Assembly: GCF_001514235.1 (NCBI RefSeq)
Contig: NZ_KQ948924.1
Location: 363,220 to 427,219 of the forward strand
Reading direction: 5' to 3'
Source: Streptomyces caeruleatus
GTDB taxonomy: Bacteria > Actinomycetota > Actinomycetes > Streptomycetales > Streptomycetaceae
DNA: 64,000 bases
The notes under the pieces are model-generated. The model saw only the letters and a list, made by a program, of their open reading frames with translations, searched no databases and had not been told where the DNA came from. This document shows positions 36,743 to 48,173 of the stretch, in pieces. Position 1 is the first letter of the stretch; every line of letters begins with the position of its first letter. A program made the position numbers and the translations under genes.

Positions 36743-37411
36743 TCACCTCTGGGACGCGAACGGGCCCTCCAGCGCCGCCCACTGCAGCAGCATGATCGTC
36801 TTGGCGTCGGCGATCTCCCCGGTACGGATCATCTCCAGGGCCCGGCGGAAGGGCAGCTCGACGATCTCGATGTCCTCGCCCTCCTCGTCCAGGCCACCGC
36901 CCTCGTGGGTGCGGGTCGAGGGGCCGTACGCGGCGGCGTAGAAGCTGACGCGTTCGGTGACCGACCCCGGGCTCATATAGACGTCGAAGACGTGCCGGAC
37001 GTCGCCGATGGTGTGTCCGGTCTCCTCTACCACCTCGCGCCGCACCGCGATCTCCGGGTGCTCGTCATCGTCGTCGAGGAGCCCGCCCGGCGTCTCGACG
37101 AGCATGCCGTCGGGATGGCCGTTGACATACACCGGAAAGCGGAACTGCCTGGTCAGCAGGACGGTTTCACGTTCGGCGTCGTACAGCAGCATGGTGGCCC
37201 CGTTGCCGCGGTCGTGCGTCTCGCGCTGCTGGGTGCTCCAGGTGCCGTCGGCGTGCTGGAAGTCGAAGGTCGTGGCGCGTTCGACGTACCAGTGGCTGGA
37301 CAGGAGTTGCACGTCCCGCACCTTGACGCGCGGGTTGCCGGTCAGGTCCCGTCCCGCCTGGTCGAGTCCGGTGCGGCCGCGGCGGTCGGGGGTGTCGATG
37401 CCGGCGGTCAT
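36743..37411 (-). CDS. NUDIX hydrolase, ADP-ribose pyrophosphatase-like
   Basis: 222 residues. The Nudix box is complete (GGLLDDDDEHPEIAVRREVV then EETGHTIG), preceded by RQFRFPVYVN, as in ADP-ribose/GDP-mannose pyrophosphatases of the NudF/NudK type. It hydrolyses nucleoside-diphosphate derivatives in the cytoplasm. ATG 37411 is taken as the start (MTAGIDTPDRRGR). It lies 54 bp downstream of the lipoprotein gene on the same strand. Confidence 0.88.
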   Translation of the reverse strand: MTAGIDTPDRRGRTGLDQAGRDLTGNPRVKVRDVQLLSSHWYVERATTFDFQHADGTWSTQQRETHDRGNGATMLLYDAERETVLLTRQFRFPVYVNGHPDGMLVETPGGLLDDDDEHPEIAVRREVVEETGHTIGDVRHVFDVYMSPGSVTERVSFYAAAYGPSTRTHEGGGLDEEGEDIEIVELPFRRALEMIRTGEIADAKTIMLLQWAALEGPFASQR

Positions 37412-37465
37412 CGGGCACCGGCCGGATGGATGAGCGAGTTGGTCATGGCCCGCTTCTACCATCCT

Positions 37466-38161
37466 TCAGTCCCCGATGTCGGCCTTGTCCACCACCTGCT
37501 CCGCCGCGGGCGGCCGGACGTCCACCGGTTCGTCGAAGGCGCTGAACGACGTGGTGGTGACGTTCCCGCCGCCCTTGTAGACGGTCTTCAGCAGGTACGG
37601 CTCGCCCTCGGTGGCCACGTAGAAGGTGTACGTCCCCTCCTTGTCGGCCTTGTCCTTGACGTGCACGGCGACCGCCTCCCGGTCGCCGACGCGGGTCGCC
37701 GCGCCCTTCCTCGCCGTGCCGAACGACTCGAACGTCCAGGTGCACGCGGCCAGTCCCTCGCCGGGCCGGGCCTCCGAGGCGGGCACCTTCGCCCACTGCT
37801 TCGGCCGGACGTCGGCGACGGTCTTGCCGCTCCACTTCTGCAGATACGTCGCGTCCGGCCGGACGTAGTCCGTCTCACCGATCCTGATCTGTTCGAGGCT
37901 GCCGTTCTCGCCCCAGGTGGTCTTCGCCGTGCACCGGTCCTTCAGATCGGTCCGCAGGCGCGAGGTGACCGGGCCGTTGCCGCTGTCGGGGGTGTTGCTC
38001 ATCTCGATGGTCACGAAGCGCAGTGCGCTCATCGTGTCGTTGGCCTCGTCGAGCAGTTCCGCCGCGGACTTCTCGGCGCTGCCGCCGCCCGCCCCGCAGG
38101 CGGTGAGCGCGGCTCCCGTGAGCAGGCACGCCAGCGCCGTCGTCAGATGTCTCGTTCGCAT
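37466..38161 (-). CDS. Lipoprotein, LppX/LprG-like
   Basis: 231 residues; lipobox LTAC (Cys22) after an Arg-containing signal peptide, then a Gly/Ser linker and a mature domain (SAAELLDEANDTMSALRFVT, KQWAKVPA, and VYKGGGNVTTTSFSAF near the end) that looks like the half-barrel LppX/LprAFG lipid-carrier fold. It is anchored on the outer face of the membrane. The function in Streptomyces is not established. Confidence 0.78.
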   Translation of the reverse strand: MRTRHLTTALACLLTGAALTACGAGGGSAEKSAAELLDEANDTMSALRFVTIEMSNTPDSGNGPVTSRLRTDLKDRCTAKTTWGENGSLEQIRIGETDYVRPDATYLQKWSGKTVADVRPKQWAKVPASEARPGEGLAACTWTFESFGTARKGAATRVGDREAVAVHVKDKADKEGTYTFYVATEGEPYLLKTVYKGGGNVTTTSFSAFDEPVDVRPPAAEQVVDKADIGD

Positions 38162-38183
38162 CGAGCCCCCCGGCTGTCCCCGT

Positions 38184-39047
38184 TCACCGACAGGCCATGT
38201 CCATGATCGGCAGCGGGAGCCTACCAGCGGTTGTTCCGCCAGTCCTCGATGCCCCGGTGGCGGAGTCGACTTCGCTGTGCCGCAGGACTTCAGTCGCCGT
38301 GCGGCCGTCCCGGATGGCGACCGTACGGCGGACCTCTCCGGCGACGGACTGATCGTGCGTGACGATCACGATGGTGGTCCCCAACTCCTCGTTGGCGGTG
38401 CGGAACGCGGCGAAGACCTGTTCGGCGGTGTGGGAGTCGAGTTCGCCGGTGGGCTCATCGGCGAGCAGGACCGGGGGGTCGTTGGCGAGGGCGGCGGCCA
38501 GGGCGACGCGCTGCTGCTGCCCGCCGGACATCTGGTGCGGCCGACGGTCGCGGCATTCGGCCACGTCCAGCAGGTCGAGGAGTTCCATGGCGCGGTCGGC
38601 CCAGGTTCGGCGCCGGCCTCGGGCGCGGGCCAGCTGCAGGGGCAGGGCGACGTTCTGTGCGGCGGTGAGGTAGGGCAGGAGATTGTGGGAGGTCTGCTGC
38701 CGGACGAAACCGACGGTCCTGCGCCGGTAGGCGAGTCGTTCCTTGGAGGACATCGTGACCAGGTCGTGGTCGGCGACACGGGTCGCGCCGGCGGTGGGTT
38801 TGTCCAGTCCGGCCAGGATGTTCATGAGGGTGGACTTGCCGCTGCCGGAGGCGCCGACCAGGGCTATGAGCTCTCCCTTGCGGACGAGGAGATCGAGGCC
38901 TTGCAGTGCCTGGACCTCCACGCCGTCGGCGGCGAAGATCCGTACCAGCCGGTCGCAGGTGATCAGGGCGTCGTGACCGTAGGCAGCGGCGTCCCGCGCG
39001 GCGAGGGCCCGGTCGGCGAGCTCGTGGAAGGTCGGGCTGCTGCTCAT
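38184..39047 (-). CDS. ABC transporter ATP-binding protein, LolD/MacB type
   Basis: 287 residues: Walker A GASGSGKST near 69, signature MSGGQQQRVALA, Walker B VLLADEPTGELD, and H-loop THD. It belongs to the type VII exporters that pair with FtsX-like permeases. ATG 39047 is selected because the ABC domain starts about 27 residues later. Its partner permease upstream is truncated, so the pair may be non-functional. Confidence 0.86.
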   Translation of the reverse strand: MSSSPTFHELADRALAARDAAAYGHDALITCDRLVRIFAADGVEVQALQGLDLLVRKGELIALVGASGSGKSTLMNILAGLDKPTAGATRVADHDLVTMSSKERLAYRRRTVGFVRQQTSHNLLPYLTAAQNVALPLQLARARGRRRTWADRAMELLDLLDVAECRDRRPHQMSGGQQQRVALAAALANDPPVLLADEPTGELDSHTAEQVFAAFRTANEELGTTIVIVTHDQSVAGEVRRTVAIRDGRTATEVLRHSEVDSATGASRTGGTTAGRLPLPIMDMACR

Positions 39048-39122
39048 CGGCTGCTCCTGGGCTCGGAGGGGCACGGGCCGGTGCCGGAGGGGGCTTGGTC
39101 TCGTCGAGGCTCTGCTCACCGT

Positions 39123-40067
39123 CTAGTCGTCACCCAGCCTCAGTTCGCGCACCGAGCCACGTCGGCTGGTCCACCAGGCCTGGTCGGCGGGCACACCGAT
39201 GGCCAGGAGCAGCACGGTGAGCGCCGGAACCGCGAGCGAGAGCGGATCGGTGCGCAGCACGGCCCCCTCGAGAACGGACGGGGAGGCCAGGGCGACGGCC
39301 GTCAGGTCGATGCCGGGCGACAGCAGGTGAATGTCGGCCCAGCCGGTCAGCATCCCGCCGGCCGCGGCCAGGAACGCCTGTGGGAGGGCCGTGAGGATCA
39401 GCAATCGGCGGCCCTGGGCCCGGGTCATGCCCATCGTGCGCAACCGGGCGAGCAGGGCGCCGCGTTCGGGCGCGGTGCGCAGCACGGTCAGCACGAGCGC
39501 CAGGACCGCGTACCCGGCGCCCGCGGCGACCGCGACGCCGTACAGACGCTCCGCGCCGGACTGCAGCGGTGACTCGACGTGCCGCGTGCGTTCCTCGGCG
39601 CGCAGCTGGACGGCCGCCGCCGTGCCTTCCCCCGCCGTGCCTTCCGCCGCCGAGCGCAGCGCCCGGCCGTTCAGGGCGTCACCGGTCAGCAGCAGGGTCG
39701 TCGTACGCGCCGCGGCGCGGGGAAGGCCGGTGCGGTCCACGATCAGGAAGTCGTCGCCGAGCACTGCCGGGGTGCTGTCGCGGACCAGGACGATCCGGAC
39801 GGTGACGGAGGTGCCGTCGGGGAGGAGGACGGAGTAGGGGCCGGTGCCGTACTCGTCGGCCACACGAGGTGAGGCCAGCGCGGGCAGGGGCCGGTCGGCG
39901 CTGCCCGTCGTGGCGGCGTCCGCCGGCCGGAGGCTCGACGCGTCGAACGGCCCCAGTCCCGTGTGGTGCGACAGGTGCACATAGGCGTCAGGTTCCACAC
40001 CGGCCAGCGATACCGGCCGGCTGCCCAGTGAGGGCTGCGCCTCGTCGGTGACGCTTGCTTCCGTCAT
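39123..40067 (-). pseudogene. FtsX-family ABC permease, C-terminal third only
   Basis: 314 residues from the internal ATG 40067. The extracellular part (PSLGSRPVSLAGVEPDAYVH; TTTLLLTGDALNGRA) is followed by helices with AAGAGYAVLALVLTVLRTAPE, the FtsX signature RLRTMGMTRAQGRRLLI, and two more helices. Full permeases of this class have about 800-1000 residues with an N-terminal half absent here. Family-like codons (DRVRRLPGVQD) continue in frame upstream of the ATG, showing that it is not the original start. I infer a truncation at about 40.1 kb, the border of the next gene block. Confidence 0.65.
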
Positions 40068-40541
40068 GTCCTGTACGCCAGGCAGTCGGCGTACTCGGTC
40101 GGGCAGGCCGCAAGGGAGTACGCCGGCGGTGCTCTCGACGCGGCCGTCAGCACCGACGTGAGGTGCGGACCAGCCACCTCCAAGCGCCTGTCGCGCTGTC
40201 AGAAGCTGGCGGATTCGTGTCCTCTTGCCCCGCCCCGCGGCCTTGCACGGCGGCGGACGCGACAGGCAGTCCCGGGCGGCGAGTCAGCGCGCTCGCAGGA
40301 CTCGGCGACGCCGTCCACTGAAAGCGGCCGGTGGCGTTCGCCGAGCGTCAAGCTCCCGGGGCGTACCGCTCACGTTCACGGGGCCGGCGGGTTCGGTCCG
40401 GATCACCAGTACGAGTAACCGCTGGGGAGGAAGAACCCGAAAGCGGTCGTCAAGAGAGGTGACCGATCACATCGTGGTCGGTCGTCGTCGCCCACCGCAG
40501 CAACGCCCAGTCCTGCGCCCCGGGGTCTTCCCCTGTGTGCC
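40068..40541. other. Intergenic border region without a gene
   Basis: 474 bp between the broken permease and the ppdK stop. No frame shows a family-like protein; the open frames on the plus strand have poor codon use. Only a short permease tail at the left and a hairpin at the right are recognised. It marks the change from metabolic genes to the hypoxia island. Confidence 0.55.
40461..40483. terminator. Hairpin downstream of ppdK
   Basis: GACCGATCAC (40461-40470) pairs with GTGGTCGGTC (40474-40483), nine of ten positions, loop ATC, 58 bp beyond the ppdK stop. It is a modest but well-placed terminator candidate. Confidence 0.45.
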
Positions 40542-43229
<2,688 letters not shown>

Positions 43230-43244
43230 CAGGGGCACGGCCTC

Positions 43245-44189
43245 TCACTCGTGGGGGACGACGGCCACGGGGCAGCCGGCGTGATGGATGGCGGCGTGGG
43301 TGACGGGTCCGGTGCGGGGGCCCGTCGGACGTTCGGTCGTCCGGCGGCCGACCACGAGCGGACTCCCGCCGGCGCCGGCGCGGACCAGCACGGACTGGGC
43401 GCGGCCCTCGGACACGGTCTCAGCGACGACGACCTCGGGGTACTTGTCCTGCCACACCTGCAGGACGGCGGTCATGAAACCGAGCCACTCGTCCGCCTGC
43501 GCGGAGCCGTCGACCCGACCGATGCCGCCTGTGCCGAGCCCGATCGGGGACAACGCCTGCCAGGCGTGCACGATGTGCGGGCGCGCCCTGCGCAACCGGG
43601 CCGCCTCGAAGGCGACCTCGATCACCTCGATCACCTCGTCGCAGGGGTCCCCGAGGTCGATGCCCAGGACAACGTCCCGGTGGCCGGTGCGGCTGGACGG
43701 GCTGCCGTTGTCGGCCGGGAGGTGCTCGTCCGCCGCGTCCTCGTCCGCCCTGACGAGGACGACCGGCCACACGGCCCGGGCCACTACGCCCCGAGCGACC
43801 GAGCCGACCGGGAATCCGGTCAAGCCGCTGAGGCCGCGCGAACCGAGGACGAGCCGGGCGGCCTGCTCGCCGGCCTGCAGAAGGACTGTGGTCACGGGTC
43901 CCTCGATCTGATCGTCGTCAAGCTCGACGGCGGGACACGTACGGCGGATGCGATCCTCGGCCTGGCGCAGCGCGCACCGGGCCAGATACTGCTGTGCGGC
44001 GGTCTCAGGCTCGCCCGCTCCCTGACAGGGGTGCCTGTTCCGGGTGTGCGCCAGACGCAGCGGCCGGTCCCGACGCACCGCCTCACGGGTGGCCCTCCCC
44101 CACTGCCTCAAAGGCGGGGGAGCCACCCCCATGGCGGCGGCGAGACTCTCAGCGGATCCACCGGCTCCGGCGATGACGGGCGGAAGCAT
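43245..44189 (-). CDS. Universal stress protein, tandem UspA domains
   Basis: 314 residues, two Usp folds. The second is complete (VVLGIDLGDP; VVGRRTTERPTGPRTGPVTH with the nucleotide-binding G-2x-G-9x-G pattern). The first has LVLGSRGLSGLTGFPVGSVA but its first helix is interrupted: SLAAA is followed by MGVAPPPLRQWGR encoded by a palindromic mini-element and then by TREAVRRDRPLRL, where family members have only Asp-Trp. GGAGG precedes ATG 44189. It is first in an operon with ppdK. Confidence 0.85.
   Translation of the reverse strand: MLPPVIAGAGGSAESLAAAMGVAPPPLRQWGRATREAVRRDRPLRLAHTRNRHPCQGAGEPETAAQQYLARCALRQAEDRIRRTCPAVELDDDQIEGPVTTVLLQAGEQAARLVLGSRGLSGLTGFPVGSVARGVVARAVWPVVLVRADEDAADEHLPADNGSPSSRTGHRDVVLGIDLGDPCDEVIEVIEVAFEAARLRRARPHIVHAWQALSPIGLGTGGIGRVDGSAQADEWLGFMTAVLQVWQDKYPEVVVAETVSEGRAQSVLVRAGAGGSPLVVGRRTTERPTGPRTGPVTHAAIHHAGCPVAVVPHE
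44093..44131. repeat. Palindromic mini-element inserted in a usp gene
   Basis: A hairpin CTCCCCC-ACT-GCCT-CAA-AGGC-GGGGGAG (44095-44122) with flanking CCACCCCCA. It is read in frame in the USP gene at the first helix and adds about 12 residues. It matches the style of the elements at 13232-13280 and 53441-53465. Confidence 0.65.
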
Positions 44190-44278
44190 GGCGCGCACCT
44201 CCTGCGGTCGGTCTGCTCCCCGAAGCCAGCGTCCTCCCGCGCCTTACCCGCGGGTATGGGCCGCCAGGGCTCCGATCC

Positions 44279-44294
44279 GGGGCCGGTCGGCCCC
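44279..44294. promoter_or_regulatory. DosR/OsdR-like box, copy 1 (GGGGCCGGTCGGCCCC)
   Basis: A 16-bp palindrome with a GT centre, containing the exact 14-mer GGGCCGGTCGGCCC. It lies midway between two divergent usp genes, 78 bp from the plus-strand ATG and 89 bp from the minus-strand ATG, so one site could serve both. A second palindrome, TACCCGCGGGTA, lies at 44245-44256. Confidence 0.7.
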
Positions 44295-44372
44295 CTGTGT
44301 ACGGGTCGGCCGCGCGGCGAAGCTGGACCTTGCCCGAGCTTCGAGTTCCCCGCGGGCAGAAGGCGGCACATC

Positions 44373-45197
44373 ATGGAGCAAGTGATCATCACCGGCGTCG
44401 ACCGGTCGGCATCCAGCCGTGCCGCGGCCGACTGGGCCGCGCGTGAGGCTCTGTTGCGTGGGCTGCCGCTTCGGGTGATACATGTGTCGCCGCCGGACCG
44501 TCCGGATCCCGCACAGCAGGGGCCGTACCGTCCCGAGACGGTGGCGGACGGCGTGGTCGTCGAGCTCACGGTCCGCCACCCGACGTTGAGGGCCCAGGGC
44601 GTGAACCTCACCGGAAGTCCCGTGGCGGCCTTGCGGACCATGGCCGAAGATGCCGAGATGCTGGTGCTCGGCCTGCGCGGCGAGGGCAGTCGCCCAGGTG
44701 CCCCCGTGGGCTCGACCGCCGCCGCACTGGCCCGGGCGTGCGAGCGGCCTGTCGTGCTGGTCCCCGGCAGCCTCGCGGGCGAGGGACCGCCCGGCCACGG
44801 CGACGGAGTGGCGCTCGGGATCGATGCGCGCAACCCCGCGAGTGGCGCCGTCGGCCTGGCCTTCGAGGCGGCCCGGCTGCACGGTGCACGGCTGCACGCG
44901 CTGCACTCCTGGACGCTGCCCGCACAGGCGGCGGAGCGGCCCTTCCCGCCGCTGGAGGAGGACCGTGCAGCCTGGGAGGACGACGAGGTACAGCGGCTGT
45001 CCGACACGCTGCGGCCGTGGCACGGCAAGTATCCGGAGGTCGATGTCCTGGAGGACGTCGTTCTGCTCGCCCCGAAGGTGGCACTCGTGCGCGCCGCCGA
45101 GAACTCCGGCTTGGTGGTGGTTGGCCGCCGATCGGGTGGTACGGCGCTCACGCTCCTGGGACATGCCATGTGCCCGATCGCCGTGGTGTCGGCCTAG
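44373..45197 (+). CDS. Universal stress protein, tandem UspA domains
   Basis: 274 residues. Domain 1: [20 protein letters not shown] ... LVLGLRGEGSRPGAPVGSTA. Domain 2: VALGIDARNPASGAVGLAFE ... VVVGRRSGGTALTLLGHAMC. The glycine pattern for ATP is partly kept. It is divergent from the usp-ppdK operon and shares the 44279 box. AGAAGG lies upstream of ATG 44373. Confidence 0.86.
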   Translation: MEQVIITGVDRSASSRAAADWAAREALLRGLPLRVIHVSPPDRPDPAQQGPYRPETVADGVVVELTVRHPTLRAQGVNLTGSPVAALRTMAEDAEMLVLGLRGEGSRPGAPVGSTAAALARACERPVVLVPGSLAGEGPPGHGDGVALGIDARNPASGAVGLAFEAARLHGARLHALHSWTLPAQAAERPFPPLEEDRAAWEDDEVQRLSDTLRPWHGKYPEVDVLEDVVLLAPKVALVRAAENSGLVVVGRRSGGTALTLLGHAMCPIAVVSA

Positions 45198-45270
45198 GCA
45201 TGGCCCGGTCCACGACGGTTTGCACATCGTGCGACGCACCTGCGACGCGGCAGGTCGGCCCGAAGGGGTT

Positions 45271-45284
45271 GGGACGTTCGGCCA
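45271..45284. promoter_or_regulatory. Weak DosR-like box (GGGACGTTCGGCCA)
   Basis: 11 of 14 positions match the island palindrome; flanked by TT it reads TTGGGACGTTCGGCCA, close to the half-site TTGGGAC of mycobacterial DosR sites. It lies 34 bp upstream of the maturation protease ATG. Confidence 0.4.
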
Positions 45285-45318
45285 TGCGAGCACGACGGTC
45301 ACGGACCACAGTGAAGGC

Positions 45319-45825
45319 ATGAGGAACCGCGGTCGGATCGCCGTGATCGGCGTCGGGAACGAGTTCCGGCACGACGACGGTGTGGGCTGGGCCGTACTCG
45401 CCCGACTGCGCGCACGGGCAGAGGACCGGCCGTTGCCGCCGGACACCGTCCTCGCCGCCTGCGACGGCGATCCCGGTCGGCTGATCGGACTGTGGGAGGG
45501 CGCCCGCCTCGCAATCGTCATCGACGCGGCCCACACCCACCCGGGCACTCCCGGACGCGTGCACCGCCTCGAACTCGACGCGGGACTACTCGCGCATCCC
45601 CCGCCCACCAGTTCGCACGGGCTGGGCCTCGGCGAGGCCGTCGAACTTGCCCGGGTGCTGGGTCTGCTGCCGGAGCATCTGGTCGTGTACGCCGTGGAAG
45701 GCGCCCGGAGTGAGATGGGCACGGGCCTGTCCCCTGCCGTCGCGGACGCCGTGGAGCCCCTGGTGGAGGCAGTCGAGGACGAGATCACGCGACAGGGTGA
45801 CGTGGCGCCCCGGGGGGCGACCTGA
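45319..45825 (+). CDS. Hydrogenase maturation protease (HycI/HyaD family)
   Basis: 168 residues. GVGNEFRHDDGVG near the N terminus, an Asp in VIDAAHTHP and SSHGLGLGEA supply the nickel-sensing Glu, Asp and His of this endopeptidase family. It cuts the C-terminal peptide from the large subunit once nickel is inserted; the large subunit at 49745 indeed ends 9 residues past its DPCISCSTH motif. ATG 45319 follows GTGAAGGC. It stands upstream of the hypF remnant and hydrogenase operon. Confidence 0.85.
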   Translation: MRNRGRIAVIGVGNEFRHDDGVGWAVLARLRARAEDRPLPPDTVLAACDGDPGRLIGLWEGARLAIVIDAAHTHPGTPGRVHRLELDAGLLAHPPPTSSHGLGLGEAVELARVLGLLPEHLVVYAVEGARSEMGTGLSPAVADAVEPLVEAVEDEITRQGDVAPRGAT

Positions 45826-45827
45826 CC

Positions 45828-46379
45828 GTGCACGGCTCCACATCGAGGGCATCGCGCAGGGTGTCGGCTTCCGGCCGTTCGTCTACCGCACTGCGGCCGG
45901 GCTCGGCTTGGACGGCTGCGTGGCCAACGTCAACGGGCACGTCGAGGGCGAAGCCTCCGGACCGACGCGGGCCATCGCGTTCACCGCCCGGCTGCGCGCC
46001 GACGCACCAGCGCTCGCCCTGGTTCGTCGCCTCCAGCCGACCGACGGCGCGCGCCGGCCGCCGCACGACACCGGCTTCCACACACGGCACATGGCGATCT
46101 GCGACACATGCCTGAGCGAACTGCGCGACCCTCGCGACCACCGCTGCCGCTATCCGTTCGTCAACTGCACCGACTGCGGCCCGCGTGCCCCGATCGTCAA
46201 GGACCTGCCGCCTGCCCGTACGACCGGGTCCGTACGACCATGCGCCGCTTCCCGCTGTGCGCCGCGTGTGCCGCCGAGTACGCCGATCCCGATGACCGGC
46301 GCTTCCACGCGGGCCCGTCGCCTGCCCGGTCTGCGGGCGGCGCCTGGCTTGGTCGCGCCCACCCGGCGGAGCCGCATGA
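45828..46379 (+). pseudogene. hypF: HypF (carbamoyltransferase) N-terminal remnant
   Basis: Readable pieces in three frames give the HypF N terminus: acylphosphatase domain ([20 protein letters not shown], then NVNGHVEG) and the double zinc finger: CDTCLSEL and [14 protein letters not shown], then [20 protein letters not shown], then [10 protein letters not shown]. Frames break near 45831, at about 46206-46218 (8 extra bases, a partial CTGCC duplication) and near 46316. The gene stops after the fourth Cys pair at TGA 46377-46379; the YrdC-like and Kae1-like domains (about 550 residues) are absent. HypF makes the CN ligands of the [NiFe] site, so this copy cannot support hydrogenase assembly. 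Confidence 0.8.
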
Positions 46380-46448
46380 GGACGCGGCCCTGAGCCCCCG
46401 CGGGGCGCGATCGGCCCGGCGTCGAGTGATCCGGTCGGCTCGCGAACA

Positions 46449-46462
46449 GGGCCGGTCGGCCC
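46449..46462. promoter_or_regulatory. DosR/OsdR-like box, copy 2 (GGGCCGGTCGGCCC)
   Basis: An exact 14-mer palindrome 74 bp upstream of the hydrogenase operon. TAACGT at 46493-46498 is a candidate -10, which would place the box centre near -49, a usual site for a response-regulator activator. Confidence 0.75.
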
Positions 46463-46536
46463 CTCCCGACGGCGCCTTTCCATGTCGGAACCTAACGTTG
46501 GAGAAGCGCGATCCGGCCTGGACAAGGAGGACCGTC

Positions 46537-47709
46537 ATGACCGCCACCGCAGCCCCCGCCGTGCTCGACCGGGACGGTCTCAACGCGCTGGTCGCGGCAT
46601 TGGTGGCGCAGGGACGGACCGTCGTCGGCCCGACGGTGCGGGACGGCGCGATCGTGCTGGCCGAGCTGGCATCCGCGGACGAGCTGCCCTTCGGCTGGGG
46701 CGTCGAACTGGACGCCGGACGCTACCGGCTGGTCAGCCGCGAGGACGGGGCCGCCTTCGCGCACAGTTCGGGGCCGCAGTCCTGGAAGTCCTACCTTCAT
46801 CCGTCACGAGAGCGGCTGTGGAGCGCCGACCGGACACCGGCAGGGGACATCCGCTTCACCCCGCACGAGCCGGATCCGCCGTCGTACGCCTTTCTCGGCG
46901 TCCGCCCCTGTGATCTGCGGGCCATCGCGATCCAGGATCGGGTCCTGACCGGCGGGCGGTACGAGGACACCGGGTACGGGAAGCGCCGCGCGGGCGCGTT
47001 CCTGATCGTCGCCGAATGCACCGAACCCGGCGCGACATGCTTCTGTGTGTCCACGGGTGGCGGCCCCGCGGCCGACCCGGGATATGACCTTGCGCTGACC
47101 GAGGTCGTGGACGAGGACGGGCACCGCTTCCTCGTGCGCGTCGGCAGCGAAGAGGGCGCCAAGCTGCTGGAACGGCTGCCTCATCGCACCGCCGACCCGG
47201 CAACCGAGGCCACAGCCCGTACTGCCGTGGACACCGCCCGCGACCGCATGGGCCGGGCCCTGCCGCCCGTCGACCTGCGCGCGCTCATGGGCGCGAGCCT
47301 CGACGCCGAGCGCTGGAACGACGTCGCCTCTCGCTGTCTGACCTGCGGCAACTGCACCATGGTGTGCCCGACCTGCTTCTGCACCACCACCGAGGAGGTC
47401 ACGGACCTCACCGGTGACCACACCGAACGCTGGCAGCGCTGGGACTCCTGCTTCGACCTGGACTTCTCCCATCTGCACGGCGGGCCGGTCCGCTCGTCGG
47501 GCCGCAGCCGATACCGGCAGTGGCTCACTCACAAGCTCTCCACCTGGCACGACCAGTTCGACACCACCGGATGCGTCGGCTGCGGGCGGTGCATCGTCTG
47601 GTGCCCGGCCGGCATCGACATCACGGAGGAAGTCACCGCACTGGACGCCGAACTCACCGGCAGCGCCGCCGACGCCGACCATGCGGCCTTCCGAACGGAG
47701 CCGGACTGA
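46537..47709 (+). CDS. Hydrogenase iron-sulfur (beta) subunit
   Basis: 390 residues, similar to the HydB/HyhB electron-transfer subunit of group 3b sulfhydrogenase-type enzymes. The N-terminal 300 residues contain [19 protein letters not shown] and [11 protein letters not shown]; the C-terminal part has two ferredoxin-like clusters, [14 protein letters not shown] and [16 protein letters not shown]. It passes electrons between the [NiFe] module and the flavin subunit. AAGGAGG precedes ATG 46537. First gene of the operon; its stop overlaps the next start (TGATG). Confidence 0.87.
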   Translation: MTATAAPAVLDRDGLNALVAALVAQGRTVVGPTVRDGAIVLAELASADELPFGWGVELDAGRYRLVSREDGAAFAHSSGPQSWKSYLHPSRERLWSADRTPAGDIRFTPHEPDPPSYAFLGVRPCDLRAIAIQDRVLTGGRYEDTGYGKRRAGAFLIVAECTEPGATCFCVSTGGGPAADPGYDLALTEVVDEDGHRFLVRVGSEEGAKLLERLPHRTADPATEATARTAVDTARDRMGRALPPVDLRALMGASLDAERWNDVASRCLTCGNCTMVCPTCFCTTTEEVTDLTGDHTERWQRWDSCFDLDFSHLHGGPVRSSGRSRYRQWLTHKLSTWHDQFDTTGCVGCGRCIVWCPAGIDITEEVTALDAELTGSAADADHAAFRTEPD

Positions 47710-48173
47710 TGCCTCCCTCGATCGCGCTGCGCATGAACCACGCTCTGCCCGTCGAGCACCGCGAACGGCTGGTACGGCTCGGCCGCGAGGTGAGCTTCGC
47801 GCCGGGCACCCGCCTGTTCGAGGAGGGCGGTCACGCGGGCCGCTTCTGGATCATCCGGAACGGCACTGCCGCCCTGGACATGTATGTGCCCGGCCGTCGG
47901 CCGCCGGTCATCGAGACCCTCGGCGTCGGCGACCTCACCGGCTTGTCCTGGCTGTACGAGCCGTTCGTCTGGCAGCTCGGCGCCGAGGCACTGACGCCGC
48001 TGAGCGCCCACGAGTTCGACGCCGTCGCCGTCCGGCTGATGTGCCTGGAGGACCCCGAGTTCGGGCGTGCCGTCGAGCACTGGGTCGGTCGGGTGCTCGC
48101 GCACCGGCTGAACGCGGCCCGCACCCGGCTGGTCGACCTGTACGGGATCCACGAGGCCAAGGAAGTGCGATGA
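47709..48173 (+). CDS. Cyclic-nucleotide-binding-fold protein without HTH, inside the hydrogenase operon
   Basis: 154 residues. A single CAP-type beta barrel: LVRLGREVSFAPGTRLFEEG (strands 1-2), FWIIRNGTAALDMYVPGRRP, LGVGDLTGLSWL, then a C-helix (EHWVGRVLAHRLNAARTRLV). The protein ends where a Crp would begin its DNA-binding domain. The phosphate-binding cassette lacks the Arg of true cAMP binders (GDLTGLSWL instead of GExxGExAL..R), so the ligand may differ or be absent. It overlaps both neighbours (TGATG and ATGA) and is thus co-translated with hydrogenase subunits. A paralogue of equal length lies at 62935. Confidence 0.82.
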   Translation: MPPSIALRMNHALPVEHRERLVRLGREVSFAPGTRLFEEGGHAGRFWIIRNGTAALDMYVPGRRPPVIETLGVGDLTGLSWLYEPFVWQLGAEALTPLSAHEFDAVAVRLMCLEDPEFGRAVEHWVGRVLAHRLNAARTRLVDLYGIHEAKEVR

